From Lacustribacter sp964460315 (GTDB lineage: Bacteria; Pseudomonadota; Gammaproteobacteria; Burkholderiales; Burkholderiaceae_A): a stretch of 64,000 bases of DNA. The stretch lies in the NCBI GenBank assembly GCA_964460315.1, contig CAYWPQ010000003.1, positions 1 through 64,000 on the forward strand, written 5' to 3'. The notes under the pieces are model-generated. The model worked only from the letters and a program-made list of their open reading frames with translations. It was not told the DNA's origin and searched no databases. The translations under genes and the position numbers were made by a program. Below, one piece after another: positions 24,909 through 32,166 of the stretch (the stretch's first letter is position 1; every line of letters starts with the position of its first letter).

Positions 24909-25004
24909 GACAGTCTCTTTTCGTTCAATGGTGTTCGGTAAATGTTCGGTAAAGGATGATTGATTGAAATAGGTTCGGATACGGTGATCAAAGACTACCG
25001 CGTA

Positions 25005-25853
25005 TCAACGCGCGACTTTCTCGCGGAAAAACACCCGAGCCACAATGTTTAAGACCAGTACCGAGAGCGTGATCAGCAAGGCGCCTCCCCAGGCAAGCCT
25101 TACCCAGTTGTCGTAAGGGCTCATCGCGAACTGGAAGATCACCACGGGCAGGTTGGCCATGGGTGAACTCATGTCGAAGCTGAAGAACTGGTTGTTCAGC
25201 GCCGTGAAGAGCAAGGGCGCTGTTTCGCCGCTAATGCGCGCAACAGCCAGCAAGAGCCCGGTGACCACACCGCTCTTGGCTGCGCGAAGCGTGACCATGG
25301 TGGCCACCTTCCAACGGGGCGCTCCAAGCGCGAAGGCGGCCTCTCGGAGGCTTCCGGGAACAAGCCTGAGCATGTTTTCGGTAGTACGCAAGACCACGGG
25401 GATGGCAATCAAGGAGAGCGCCACGGTGCCGGCCCAGCCAGAGAACTGCTTGGTCTGGGCCACGATGATGGCGTACACAAAAAGACCGAGCACAATGGAA
25501 GGCGCACTCAGCATGATGTCGGTGACGAAACGGGTGACCTCGGCGGTCTTGCTCTGGTCACCATATTCCGCAAGGTAGACACCAGCCAGGATGCCGATGG
25601 GTGTGCTGACCAGCGTGGCCAGCCCCACCATCATGAGGCTACCGACGATGGCATTGGCCAGACCGCCGCCCTCAGAACCCGGTGCGGGCGTGGATTGGGT
25701 AAACATGGCCCAGTCAAGAGCGGCAAAGCCGTTGATAAATAAGATGCTGAGAATCCAAAGCAACACAAAGAGCCCGAGGGCCATTGCTACCATGGACAAG
25801 GTGATGCCAATCCGGTTAGTCAGGACTCGTCGACGATAAATTTTCTGATCCAT
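25005..25853 (-). CDS. pstA: Phosphate ABC transporter permease PstA
   Basis: A 282-residue inner membrane subunit with six hydrophobic segments. LANAIVGSLMMVGLATLVSTPIGILAGVYLAEY and the cytoplasmic coupling loop REAAFALGAPRWKVATMVTLRAAKSGVVTG (EAA motif) are as in PstA. It pairs with PstC to form the channel and lies 15 bases after pstC. Confidence 0.96.
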   Translation of the reverse strand: MDQKIYRRRVLTNRIGITLSMVAMALGLFVLLWILSILFINGFAALDWAMFTQSTPAPGSEGGGLANAIVGSLMMVGLATLVSTPIGILAGVYLAEYGDQSKTAEVTRFVTDIMLSAPSIVLGLFVYAIIVAQTKQFSGWAGTVALSLIAIPVVLRTTENMLRLVPGSLREAAFALGAPRWKVATMVTLRAAKSGVVTGLLLAVARISGETAPLLFTALNNQFFSFDMSSPMANLPVVIFQFAMSPYDNWVRLAWGGALLITLSVLVLNIVARVFFREKVAR

Positions 25854-25868
25854 GGTTCTGAGCCCTTG

Positions 25869-26855
25869 TTAGGTGCGAGCGCCTTTGGCCCGCTCGGTAC
25901 GCAAGATCAAAATCTTGGCGGCGGCCAACACGAAGAAGGTGATAACAAACAGCAGAAGGCCCAGAGCGAAGAGCGTGGAGAGGTGGAAATCAGCGGCCTC
26001 TCCGAACTCGTTGGCCAGCGTGGAAGCAATGGACGATCCGGGCGAAAAGAGCGACGCCCCGATTCGCTGAGAATTGCCAATCACAAAAGTCACCGCCATG
26101 GTCTCGCCAAGTGCACGGCCAAGGCCCAGCATCACCCCGCCGATCACCCCCTGCTGGGTGTAGGGCAACACGATATGGCGCACCACCTCCCAGGTGGTGC
26201 AGCCCACACCATAGGCCGATTCGCGCAAGATGGGCGGAACGATTTCAAAGACGTCGCGCATGACCGCCGCGATAAAGGGAAGAATCATGAAGGCCAGAAT
26301 CAGCCCCGCCGCCATGATGCCAATGCCGTTCATGGCCCCGCCAAACAAAGGGCCGATCAGCGGCATCTGGCCCAGGGTGGACTGCATGGCGGGCTGACCG
26401 TATTCGGCGAAAAGCGGCGCAAAAATGAATAGACCGAACATGCCATAAATGATGGACGGAACCGCGGCGAGCAGCTCAATGGCGGTGCCCAGGGGCCGGC
26501 GAAGCCACACCGGGCAGGTTTCGGTCAGAAATAAGGCAATGCCAAAACTAAGTGGTACCGCAATCAGAATGGCGATCGTGGCGCTCGCAAGCGTGCCAAA
26601 GATAGCGATGGCTGCGCCGAATTCCTCGTTGATGATGTCCCACTCGACCCGCCAGATGAATTCAATACCGAACTTCTGAAACGAGGGCCAGGCCACGTAG
26701 GCCAGTGAGGCGATGATGCCGATCAGTGAGATCAACACAATCAGCGAAAAACTCATGGTGAGTTTATGGAAGATGAAATCTTGAGTACGCTGTTTCTTGA
26801 CGACTTCAAGACGGCGCTGATCCAACAAACCGCTATCAGCTGAGGACGTATTCAT
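25869..26855 (-). CDS. pstC: Phosphate ABC transporter permease PstC
   Basis: A 328-residue inner membrane subunit. A cytoplasmic N-terminus precedes six membrane segments. ATIAILIAVPLSFGIALFLTETCP, SIIYGMFGLFIFAPLF and the coupling loop RESAYGVGCTTWEVVRHIVLPYTQQGVIGG are characteristic. It follows pstS across a stem-loop and precedes pstA. Confidence 0.96.
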   Translation of the reverse strand: MNTSSADSGLLDQRRLEVVKKQRTQDFIFHKLTMSFSLIVLISLIGIIASLAYVAWPSFQKFGIEFIWRVEWDIINEEFGAAIAIFGTLASATIAILIAVPLSFGIALFLTETCPVWLRRPLGTAIELLAAVPSIIYGMFGLFIFAPLFAEYGQPAMQSTLGQMPLIGPLFGGAMNGIGIMAAGLILAFMILPFIAAVMRDVFEIVPPILRESAYGVGCTTWEVVRHIVLPYTQQGVIGGVMLGLGRALGETMAVTFVIGNSQRIGASLFSPGSSIASTLANEFGEAADFHLSTLFALGLLLFVITFFVLAAAKILILRTERAKGART

Positions 26856-26885
26856 GAATTCACTCCAGGGGTTTCAACAAACGGC

Positions 26886-26914
26886 ATCGGGGATGCGCAT
26901 CGCGCACCCCCGAT
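26886..26914 (-). terminator. 13-base-pair stem-loop between pstS and pstC
   Basis: The minus-strand RNA folds into a 13-base-pair stem (one G-U pair) with a three-base loop, starting nine bases after the pstS stop. No long U-tract follows (GCCGTTTGTTG), so it is more likely an RNA-stabilising or partly terminating element that favours the binding protein over the permease subunits. Confidence 0.6.
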
Positions 26915-26923
26915 TTTAAGAGA

Positions 26924-27949
26924 TTACTTCGCGATCTGAGTCCAGACTTTGCTACGAATCTGGCTGGTCAAGGAGTCGGGCAGAGGAACATAGTCCAGTT
27001 CCAGAGCCATCTGCTTGCCGTTCTTGAAAGCCCAGTCAAAGAACTTGAGGGCTTCTTGGGCGTCAGCCTTGTTGGTGGGGTTCTTGTACATCAGGATGAA
27101 CGAGGCCGTCGTGATGGGCCATGTGTCGGCACCTTTTTGGTCCACGATCGAAAGACCCATGCCAGGAACCGAGAACCAGTCAGCACCTGCTGCTGCTGCT
27201 GCAAAGGTCTTGTCGTCCGGGCTAACAAACTTGCCGTCTTTGTTGCGCAGCTGCATGAAGTTGAGCTTATTCTTCTTCACATAGGCGTACTCGACGTAAC
27301 CAATCGAACCCTTCACACGAGCCACGTTGGCAGCAACGCCCTCATTGCCTTTACCACCCACCGATGAAGCGGCGGGCCACTTCACAGCAGCGCCACGGCC
27401 CACTTTGTCGGCCCAGAGTTTGCTGGCAACAGTCAGGTAATCCGTGAAGTTAAAGGTGGTACCCGAGCCGTCAGCACGGTGAACCACGGTGATGGTCTGA
27501 TCAGGCAGCTTCTTGCCGGGGTTCAAAGCAGCGATTTTGGGGTCGTTCCAGTTCACGATCCAGCCCATGAACATTTCTGCAAGCACTTCACCCGTCACAC
27601 GGAGCTCACCGGGCTTAAAGCCATCGAGGTTAATAATGGGAACCGTTCCGCCAATAATGGCCGGGAACTGAACCATGCCGTCACGGTCAAGTTCGGCACC
27701 GGGAACAGGGGCATCGGTAGCGCCAAAGGTCACGGTCTTGGCGCGAATCTGACGAATGCCGCCCGAAGAACCGATGGACTGATAGTTCAGACCAATATTG
27801 GTCTGCTTTTTGTAGGCTTCAGCCCACTTGGCGTAGACAGGGTAAGGGAATGTCGCACCGGCACCGGTGATGTCGGCCGCTTTTGCTGCGGTCGTCATCG
27901 CCACAACCGAGGCCGCAGCAATCAAAAACTTCTTCATGGTGGATTTCAT
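26924..27949 (-). CDS. pstS: Phosphate ABC transporter periplasmic binding protein PstS
   Basis: A 341-residue secreted protein. The signal peptide (KKFLIAAASVVAMTTAAKAA) precedes DITGAGATFPYPVYAKWAEAYKK, the conserved mature N-terminus. The phosphate-binding loops GSSGGIRQI, FGATDAPV and HRADGSGTTFNFTDYL are present. ATG 27949 is used; ATG 27937 is an alternative. First gene of pstSCAB. PstS systems also admit arsenate, which matters given arsJ nearby. Confidence 0.97.
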   Translation of the reverse strand: MKSTMKKFLIAAASVVAMTTAAKAADITGAGATFPYPVYAKWAEAYKKQTNIGLNYQSIGSSGGIRQIRAKTVTFGATDAPVPGAELDRDGMVQFPAIIGGTVPIINLDGFKPGELRVTGEVLAEMFMGWIVNWNDPKIAALNPGKKLPDQTITVVHRADGSGTTFNFTDYLTVASKLWADKVGRGAAVKWPAASSVGGKGNEGVAANVARVKGSIGYVEYAYVKKNKLNFMQLRNKDGKFVSPDDKTFAAAAAGADWFSVPGMGLSIVDQKGADTWPITTASFILMYKNPTNKADAQEALKFFDWAFKNGKQMALELDYVPLPDSLTSQIRSKVWTQIAK

Positions 27950-28037
27950 AAGTTCTTCCTATAAAAAGAGACAGACTTCGCTTCAAAACAACCAGTTCAG
28001 ACTTCTTGAACCTTGGGCCGGACTTTACGCACCAAAT

Positions 28038-28055
28038 GTTTCAACTCCGTGACAG
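28038..28055 (-). promoter_or_regulatory. Poor Pho-box candidate upstream of pstS
   Basis: Read on the minus strand, CTGTCAC (28055-28049) is followed after four bases by TTGAAAC (28044-28038). Only the first unit is a good match and no third unit is in phase. The rest of the 171-base stretch 27950-28120 shows no other clear element. Confidence 0.25.
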
Positions 28056-28120
28056 TCGTGTTTTTCGCTAAAAACAAAAGCTTTTAAAAATCAAAGGGTT
28101 ACGGCAAGCCACAGTAAAAC

Positions 28121-28939
28121 CTAGACACCAAAGTGACGGGCATAGCGCGGGGGAATCACCGAAAGATCCATCAGAATCAGAAAGTCTGCCGTGTTGAAGT
28201 CGGGGTCCCAGCTGGGTTCGCCACAGACCTTGGCGCCAAGACGGAGATAACCCCGAATGAGGGGAGGCATATCAAGCTGGCTTGCGGGCCGGATTTGATC
28301 CAGCGGCAAGGGGGTTTTAGGAAAGGCCTCGAGCATGGGGTCCACCATGGCGCTCTGTTTCACCTGATGCCACAACGCCAAAGCCTGGCTGCCGCCGTCT
28401 CGCATGCTCACGCTGGCGCATCCAACCAGATGCTGACAGCCATGGTGACGGGCGTAACGAATGATTGCGGACCAGAGCAGCATGATCACGGTGCCGTTTC
28501 GATGGTCGGGGTGAACGCAAGAACGACCAAGCTCAATCATGTCACTCAGCTGCCGCTCCATGCGTGTCATAAAAAATTCGCTCTGACTGTAATACCGGCC
28601 AATTCTCCGGGCCTGGCTGGGAAGCAGCATTCGATAAGTGCCGACCACCTCCTGGGTTTCCTGACAACGAACGATGAGGTGATCGCAGTAGTGATCGAAC
28701 TCATCCGAGTCAATACCCTGAATACCGCCATGGAACTGCGCGCCATACTCGGCCTTGAAGATGTCATAACGAAGACGCTGAGCTTCGCGCAGATCGTCCA
28801 GGGAATCGGCCAGGCCAATGCTGTAGTGGGCGTCCGATGCGTGAGGAAACTGAAGGCTCGCGCCCTGTGTGAGCCACGCCGGAATGAAATGGTCAGAACC
28901 AATTCGCGCGAGGTATTCCTGAATTGCCAGTTCGCTCAT
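28121..28939 (-). CDS. olsB: OlsB-family ornithine N-acyltransferase (ornithine lipid synthesis)
   Basis: A 272-residue GNAT-fold protein. RYDIFKAEYGAQFHGGIQGIDSDEFDHYCDHLIV, MIELGRSCVHPDHRNGTVIMLLW and the C-terminal RGYLRLGAKVCGEPSWDPDFNTADFLILMDL...RYARHF match the OlsB group, which transfers a 3-hydroxyacyl chain from acyl carrier protein to ornithine to give lyso-ornithine lipid. The second acyltransferase OlsA is not in this window, so the final product is inferred. The start overlaps the plcP stop by four bases; the pair shares the Pho-box-like array at 29845-29884. Confidence 0.85.
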   Translation of the reverse strand: MSELAIQEYLARIGSDHFIPAWLTQGASLQFPHASDAHYSIGLADSLDDLREAQRLRYDIFKAEYGAQFHGGIQGIDSDEFDHYCDHLIVRCQETQEVVGTYRMLLPSQARRIGRYYSQSEFFMTRMERQLSDMIELGRSCVHPDHRNGTVIMLLWSAIIRYARHHGCQHLVGCASVSMRDGGSQALALWHQVKQSAMVDPMLEAFPKTPLPLDQIRPASQLDMPPLIRGYLRLGAKVCGEPSWDPDFNTADFLILMDLSVIPPRYARHFGV

Positions 28940-29820
28940 GACGAGCCTTTCATCATGGTTTGGGAAGACAGCGTGACCTCGCGAATGCTGATCGAACTCA
29001 GCGAGATCTGCTCATGGGTTTCAATGGCATGGGGCCGGATGCCGCTTGAGTCGCGGTATGGCCAGTGAATAATTTTGAGCTCGCCGGTATTGGTCTCGAC
29101 CAAGGCCGAGAGGCTTTCCACCCAGTCACCGTCGTTGCAGTAAAGGGTCCCGTTGATTTCACGAATTTCCGCCTTGTGAATGTGCCCGCAGACCACGCCG
29201 TCATAGCCCCTGCGGCGTGCCTCCGAGGTTAAGGCCTCTTCAAAGGAGCTGATGAACGAGACCGCGTTCTTAACTTTGTGCTTCAGGTACTGAGAGAGCG
29301 ACCAGTACGAGAGGCCCATCCGATGGCGAATTCGGTTGAGGTGATGATTGATGTTCAGAACCAGGGTGTAGAGGGTGTCACCAAGGTAAGCGAGCCATTT
29401 GGCGTGCTGAATCACGCCATCAAAGAGGTCGCCATGGGTAACCCACAGCACCCGGCCATCCAGCAGCTGATGGCTGGTTTCGTCCACAATCTTGATGTCA
29501 CCAAAGGCAAGCCCCAGAAACTGCCGAAGAACCTCGTCGTGATTGCCCGCGATGTAGGTGACCCGGGTACCTTTGCGCGCCTTACGAAGAATTTTTTGCA
29601 CCACATCGTTGTGGCTCTGCTTCCAGTACCAGCCTTTTTTAAGCTGCCAGCCATCAATGATGTCGCCCACCAAAAAAAGATCTTTGGAGTCGTGCCACTT
29701 TAGAAAATCCAGCAGGAATTCAGCCTTACAGCCTGGGGTTCCAAGATGGATGTCGGAGATCCAGATGGCTCGGTAGCGGGTGGGGACTTCTTGAAAGTCC
29801 ATGGGCTCGTTGGGCTTCAT
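28936..29820 (-). CDS. plcP: PlcP-type metallophosphoesterase (phospholipase C, lipid remodelling)
   Basis: A 294-residue calcineurin-like phosphoesterase. Metal-site motifs: WISDIHLGTPGC, LVGDIIDGW, AGNHDE, THGDLFD and CGHIHKAEI. The stretches LKKGWYWKQSHNDVVQKILRKARKGTRV and YWSLSQYLKHKVKNAVSFISSFEEAL are typical of the group often labelled UDP-2,3-diacylglucosamine diphosphatase but containing rhizobial PlcP, which cleaves phospholipids to diacylglycerol under phosphate stress. LpxH function is the alternative. The Pho-box-like array upstream and coupling to olsB favour PlcP. Confidence 0.8.
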   Translation of the reverse strand: MKPNEPMDFQEVPTRYRAIWISDIHLGTPGCKAEFLLDFLKWHDSKDLFLVGDIIDGWQLKKGWYWKQSHNDVVQKILRKARKGTRVTYIAGNHDEVLRQFLGLAFGDIKIVDETSHQLLDGRVLWVTHGDLFDGVIQHAKWLAYLGDTLYTLVLNINHHLNRIRHRMGLSYWSLSQYLKHKVKNAVSFISSFEEALTSEARRRGYDGVVCGHIHKAEIREINGTLYCNDGDWVESLSALVETNTGELKIIHWPYRDSSGIRPHAIETHEQISLSSISIREVTLSSQTMMKGSS

Positions 29821-29844
29821 GGACCTTGATCATGGGCGCCATCG

Positions 29845-29884
29845 TTGACAGCGGCATGACGTTTAAGTGAAGTTTATGTGACAG
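29845..29884 (-). promoter_or_regulatory. Pho box, four 7-base repeats, for the plcP-olsB operon
   Basis: Minus strand: CTGTCAC (29884-29878), ACTTCAC (29873-29867), ACGTCAT (29862-29856), CTGTCAA (29851-29845), each separated by four bases, so the pitch is 11 throughout. The outer units are near perfect. It ends 24 bases before the plcP start and its first unit lies in the last codons of glmM (stop 29874-29876). Confidence 0.75.
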
Positions 29885-31241
29885 CCCCGCATTGCTCACG
29901 AATGGTGGTGGCCACCAACTCGGCCGTGGACTGAGCAAGCGCTGCATCCTGCGCCTCGACCATCACACGCACCAGAGGTTCGGTGCCGGAATTGCGCACC
30001 AGCAGACGCCCCGACTGATCAAGCCGGGACTGGGCATCCGCACAAGCCTTAATGACCACCGGATGCTTTTGCCAGTCCGCAGTTTTGGACAGCCTGACAT
30101 TGATCAAGGTCTGGGGGTAGAGAACAAAGTCTTGAACGATCTGGGCCAAGGGCTGTTTGAATCGGACGATTGCGGCCAACACCTGAAGCGCACTGACGAT
30201 GCCGTCACCTGTGGTGTGCTGATCCAGGCAGAGAATATGTCCCGAGGATTCCCCGCCGAGCATCCACCCGGTTTCCTTCAGCATTTCCATGACGTAACGA
30301 TCACCCACCTTGGATCGCCGAAAGTCGATGTGAAGCTTGTCCATGGCCCGCTCAAAACCAAGGTTGGTCATCAAGGTCCCGACGACTCCGGTAACCGAGT
30401 TCACACCGACATGGCGAAGCCGATCTTTCACAATGGCAAACAACAGCTGATCGCCGTCAAAGACCAGGCCTTGTGCATTGACCATGATCAGGCGGTCGCC
30501 ATCACCATCCAGTGCGATGCCGTAATCGGCTCCCTCTTTTTGGACCCTGGCCACCAGGGCCTGGGGGTGGGTGGCGCCCACCGCTTCATTGATGTTGAAG
30601 CCATCGGGTTCATGGCCCATCACAATGATTTCAGCGCCAAGTTCATGAAAGACCGGAGGCGCCACCTGATAAGCCGCGCCATGGGCACAGTCAATCACCA
30701 GCTTCATGCCGCGTAACGAGAGGTCCGATGGAAAGGTGTTTTTACAGAATTCAATGTAGCGGCCCGAGGCATCGTTCAATCGGCGTACCTTGCCAAGGCT
30801 GCTTGAGGGCACGCACTGGGGGTTCGCATCAATCGCCTGTTCGATCGCCTCTTCAATGGCGTCAGAGAGTTTTTCGCCTTTGCTGCTAAAAAACTTAATG
30901 CCATTGTCGTCAAACGGGTTGTGCGAGGCGCTGATGACGATCCCCGCCGAAAGCCGAAGCGCGCGGGTGAGGTAGGCGACAGCAGGGGTGGGCATGGGGC
31001 CCACCAAGAGCACATTGACGCCGGCAGCACTCAGGCCAGACTCAAGGGCAGACTCAAGCATGTAGCCCGAGATGCGTGTGTCTTTGCCAATCAGCACGGT
31101 GGGGTGATCGCCCTTTTGCGGCATCTGCTGGCCCAAGACCTGGCCTGCGGCCATGCCAAGACGAAGAACGAAATCAGGCGTGATGGGGCTTTGCCCAACC
31201 TTGCCGCGAATGCCATCGGTGCCAAAGTACTTGCGTGTCAT
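29874..31241 (-). CDS. glmM: Phosphoglucosamine mutase GlmM
   Basis: A 455-residue cytoplasmic enzyme converting glucosamine 6-phosphate to glucosamine 1-phosphate for cell-wall and LPS precursors. RKYFGTDGIRGKVG starts the protein. The phosphoserine loop is GIVISASHNPFDDNGIKFF (about 98-116), the Mg site is LDGDGDRL (about 243-250), and the sugar loop is GGESSGH. The phosphate loop near the C-terminus is VRNSGTEPLVRVMVEA. It is nine bases downstream of folP. Its last codons contain part of the plcP promoter array. Confidence 0.97.
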   Translation of the reverse strand: MTRKYFGTDGIRGKVGQSPITPDFVLRLGMAAGQVLGQQMPQKGDHPTVLIGKDTRISGYMLESALESGLSAAGVNVLLVGPMPTPAVAYLTRALRLSAGIVISASHNPFDDNGIKFFSSKGEKLSDAIEEAIEQAIDANPQCVPSSSLGKVRRLNDASGRYIEFCKNTFPSDLSLRGMKLVIDCAHGAAYQVAPPVFHELGAEIIVMGHEPDGFNINEAVGATHPQALVARVQKEGADYGIALDGDGDRLIMVNAQGLVFDGDQLLFAIVKDRLRHVGVNSVTGVVGTLMTNLGFERAMDKLHIDFRRSKVGDRYVMEMLKETGWMLGGESSGHILCLDQHTTGDGIVSALQVLAAIVRFKQPLAQIVQDFVLYPQTLINVRLSKTADWQKHPVVIKACADAQSRLDQSGRLLVRNSGTEPLVRVMVEAQDAALAQSTAELVATTIREQCGAVT

Positions 31242-31250
31242 GGCCCGATT

Positions 31251-32147
31251 TTAATCCTGAACGGTTTGCTTGAGCCTAGACCAAACCGCGAGCGCATCGA
31301 CCGTGGCTTGCACGTCATGAACGCGAAGCAGCCGTGCACCTTGATCCGCAGCCCAGAGGGCCGCCGCCACACTGCCGAAGACACGATGAGCGGTGGGACG
31401 AGGCGACTCATCTGAACGCTTGGCCAGAAGTGCCGCAATCATGCTTTTGCGCGACACGCCCACCAGAACGTTCCAGCGAGATGCCCATTGGGCCAGGGAA
31501 CCCATCAGAGCCAGGTTGTGGTCCAAGGTCTTGCCAAAGCCAAAACCTGGGTCGAGGACAATTCGGGAAGGGCTCACGCCACGAGCAATCAGGGCCTGCG
31601 CCTGGGATTCCAGAAAGGCTCGGACCTCAGCCACGACATCGCGATAGACCGGCTGATGCTGCATGGTCTTGGGTTCGCCCAACATATGCATGATGCAGAG
31701 ACCGGCCTTCGATTGACTGGCGATCTCGAAGGCTTCGGGGTTGCGAAACCCGTTGACGTCATTAAGAACGTCGACACCAAGATCGATGGCAGCGCGCATG
31801 ACCTCCGGCCTTCGGCTGTCAAGCGAGATGGGTATGCCCAGATTCAGCAGAGATTCCAGCACCGGTATGACGCGATCGATCTCTTCAGCGACACTCACGG
31901 GCTCGGCACCTGGACGGGTGGATTCGCCGCCCACATCCAGAAGATCAGCGCCCTCCTTCACAAGCTGCTCCGCATGGGCCACGGCCTGCTTCGGGTCGCG
32001 GAACTGGCCACCGTCAGAAAATGAGTCGGGCGTGACATTCACCACCCCCATGACCTGCGGACGAGAGAGGTCTAGCGAGAAGCGGCCACAATGAAAAACC
32101 GGCGGGGATGCCGCCGGTTTTTGATCTGCCTGGGCCTGCGAAGCCAA
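31251..32147 (-). CDS. folP: Dihydropteroate synthase FolP
   Basis: A 298-residue folate-pathway enzyme condensing p-aminobenzoate with hydroxymethyl-dihydropterin diphosphate. FSLDLSRPQVMGVVNVTPDSFSDGGQF, DVGGESTRPGA, LDSRRPEV, LNDVNGF, VLDPGFGFGKTLDHN and VGVSRKSMI are all as expected. The conserved first strand begins with FHCGRFSLD, and the only start codon between the ftsH stop and it is TTG 32147 (AAGG ten bases upstream). Codons 10 to 18 of this frame form the ftsH terminator hairpin. The alternative is ATG 32051, which would drop the first strand. Confidence 0.9.
   Translation of the reverse strand: MASQAQADQKPAASPPVFHCGRFSLDLSRPQVMGVVNVTPDSFSDGGQFRDPKQAVAHAEQLVKEGADLLDVGGESTRPGAEPVSVAEEIDRVIPVLESLLNLGIPISLDSRRPEVMRAAIDLGVDVLNDVNGFRNPEAFEIASQSKAGLCIMHMLGEPKTMQHQPVYRDVVAEVRAFLESQAQALIARGVSPSRIVLDPGFGFGKTLDHNLALMGSLAQWASRWNVLVGVSRKSMIAALLAKRSDESPRPTAHRVFGSVAAALWAADQGARLLRVHDVQATVDALAVWSRLKQTVQD
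32094..32122 (-). terminator. ftsH intrinsic terminator inside the folP 5' coding region
   Basis: AAAAACCGGCGG and CCGCCGGTTTTT form a perfect 12-base-pair stem around a five-base loop, ending in a T-run on the minus strand. It lies 45 bases after the ftsH stop. The symmetric A and T tails mean it could act on either strand. Confidence 0.9.
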
Positions 32148-32166
32148 CCTGGGCCGGCCTTCGCGC

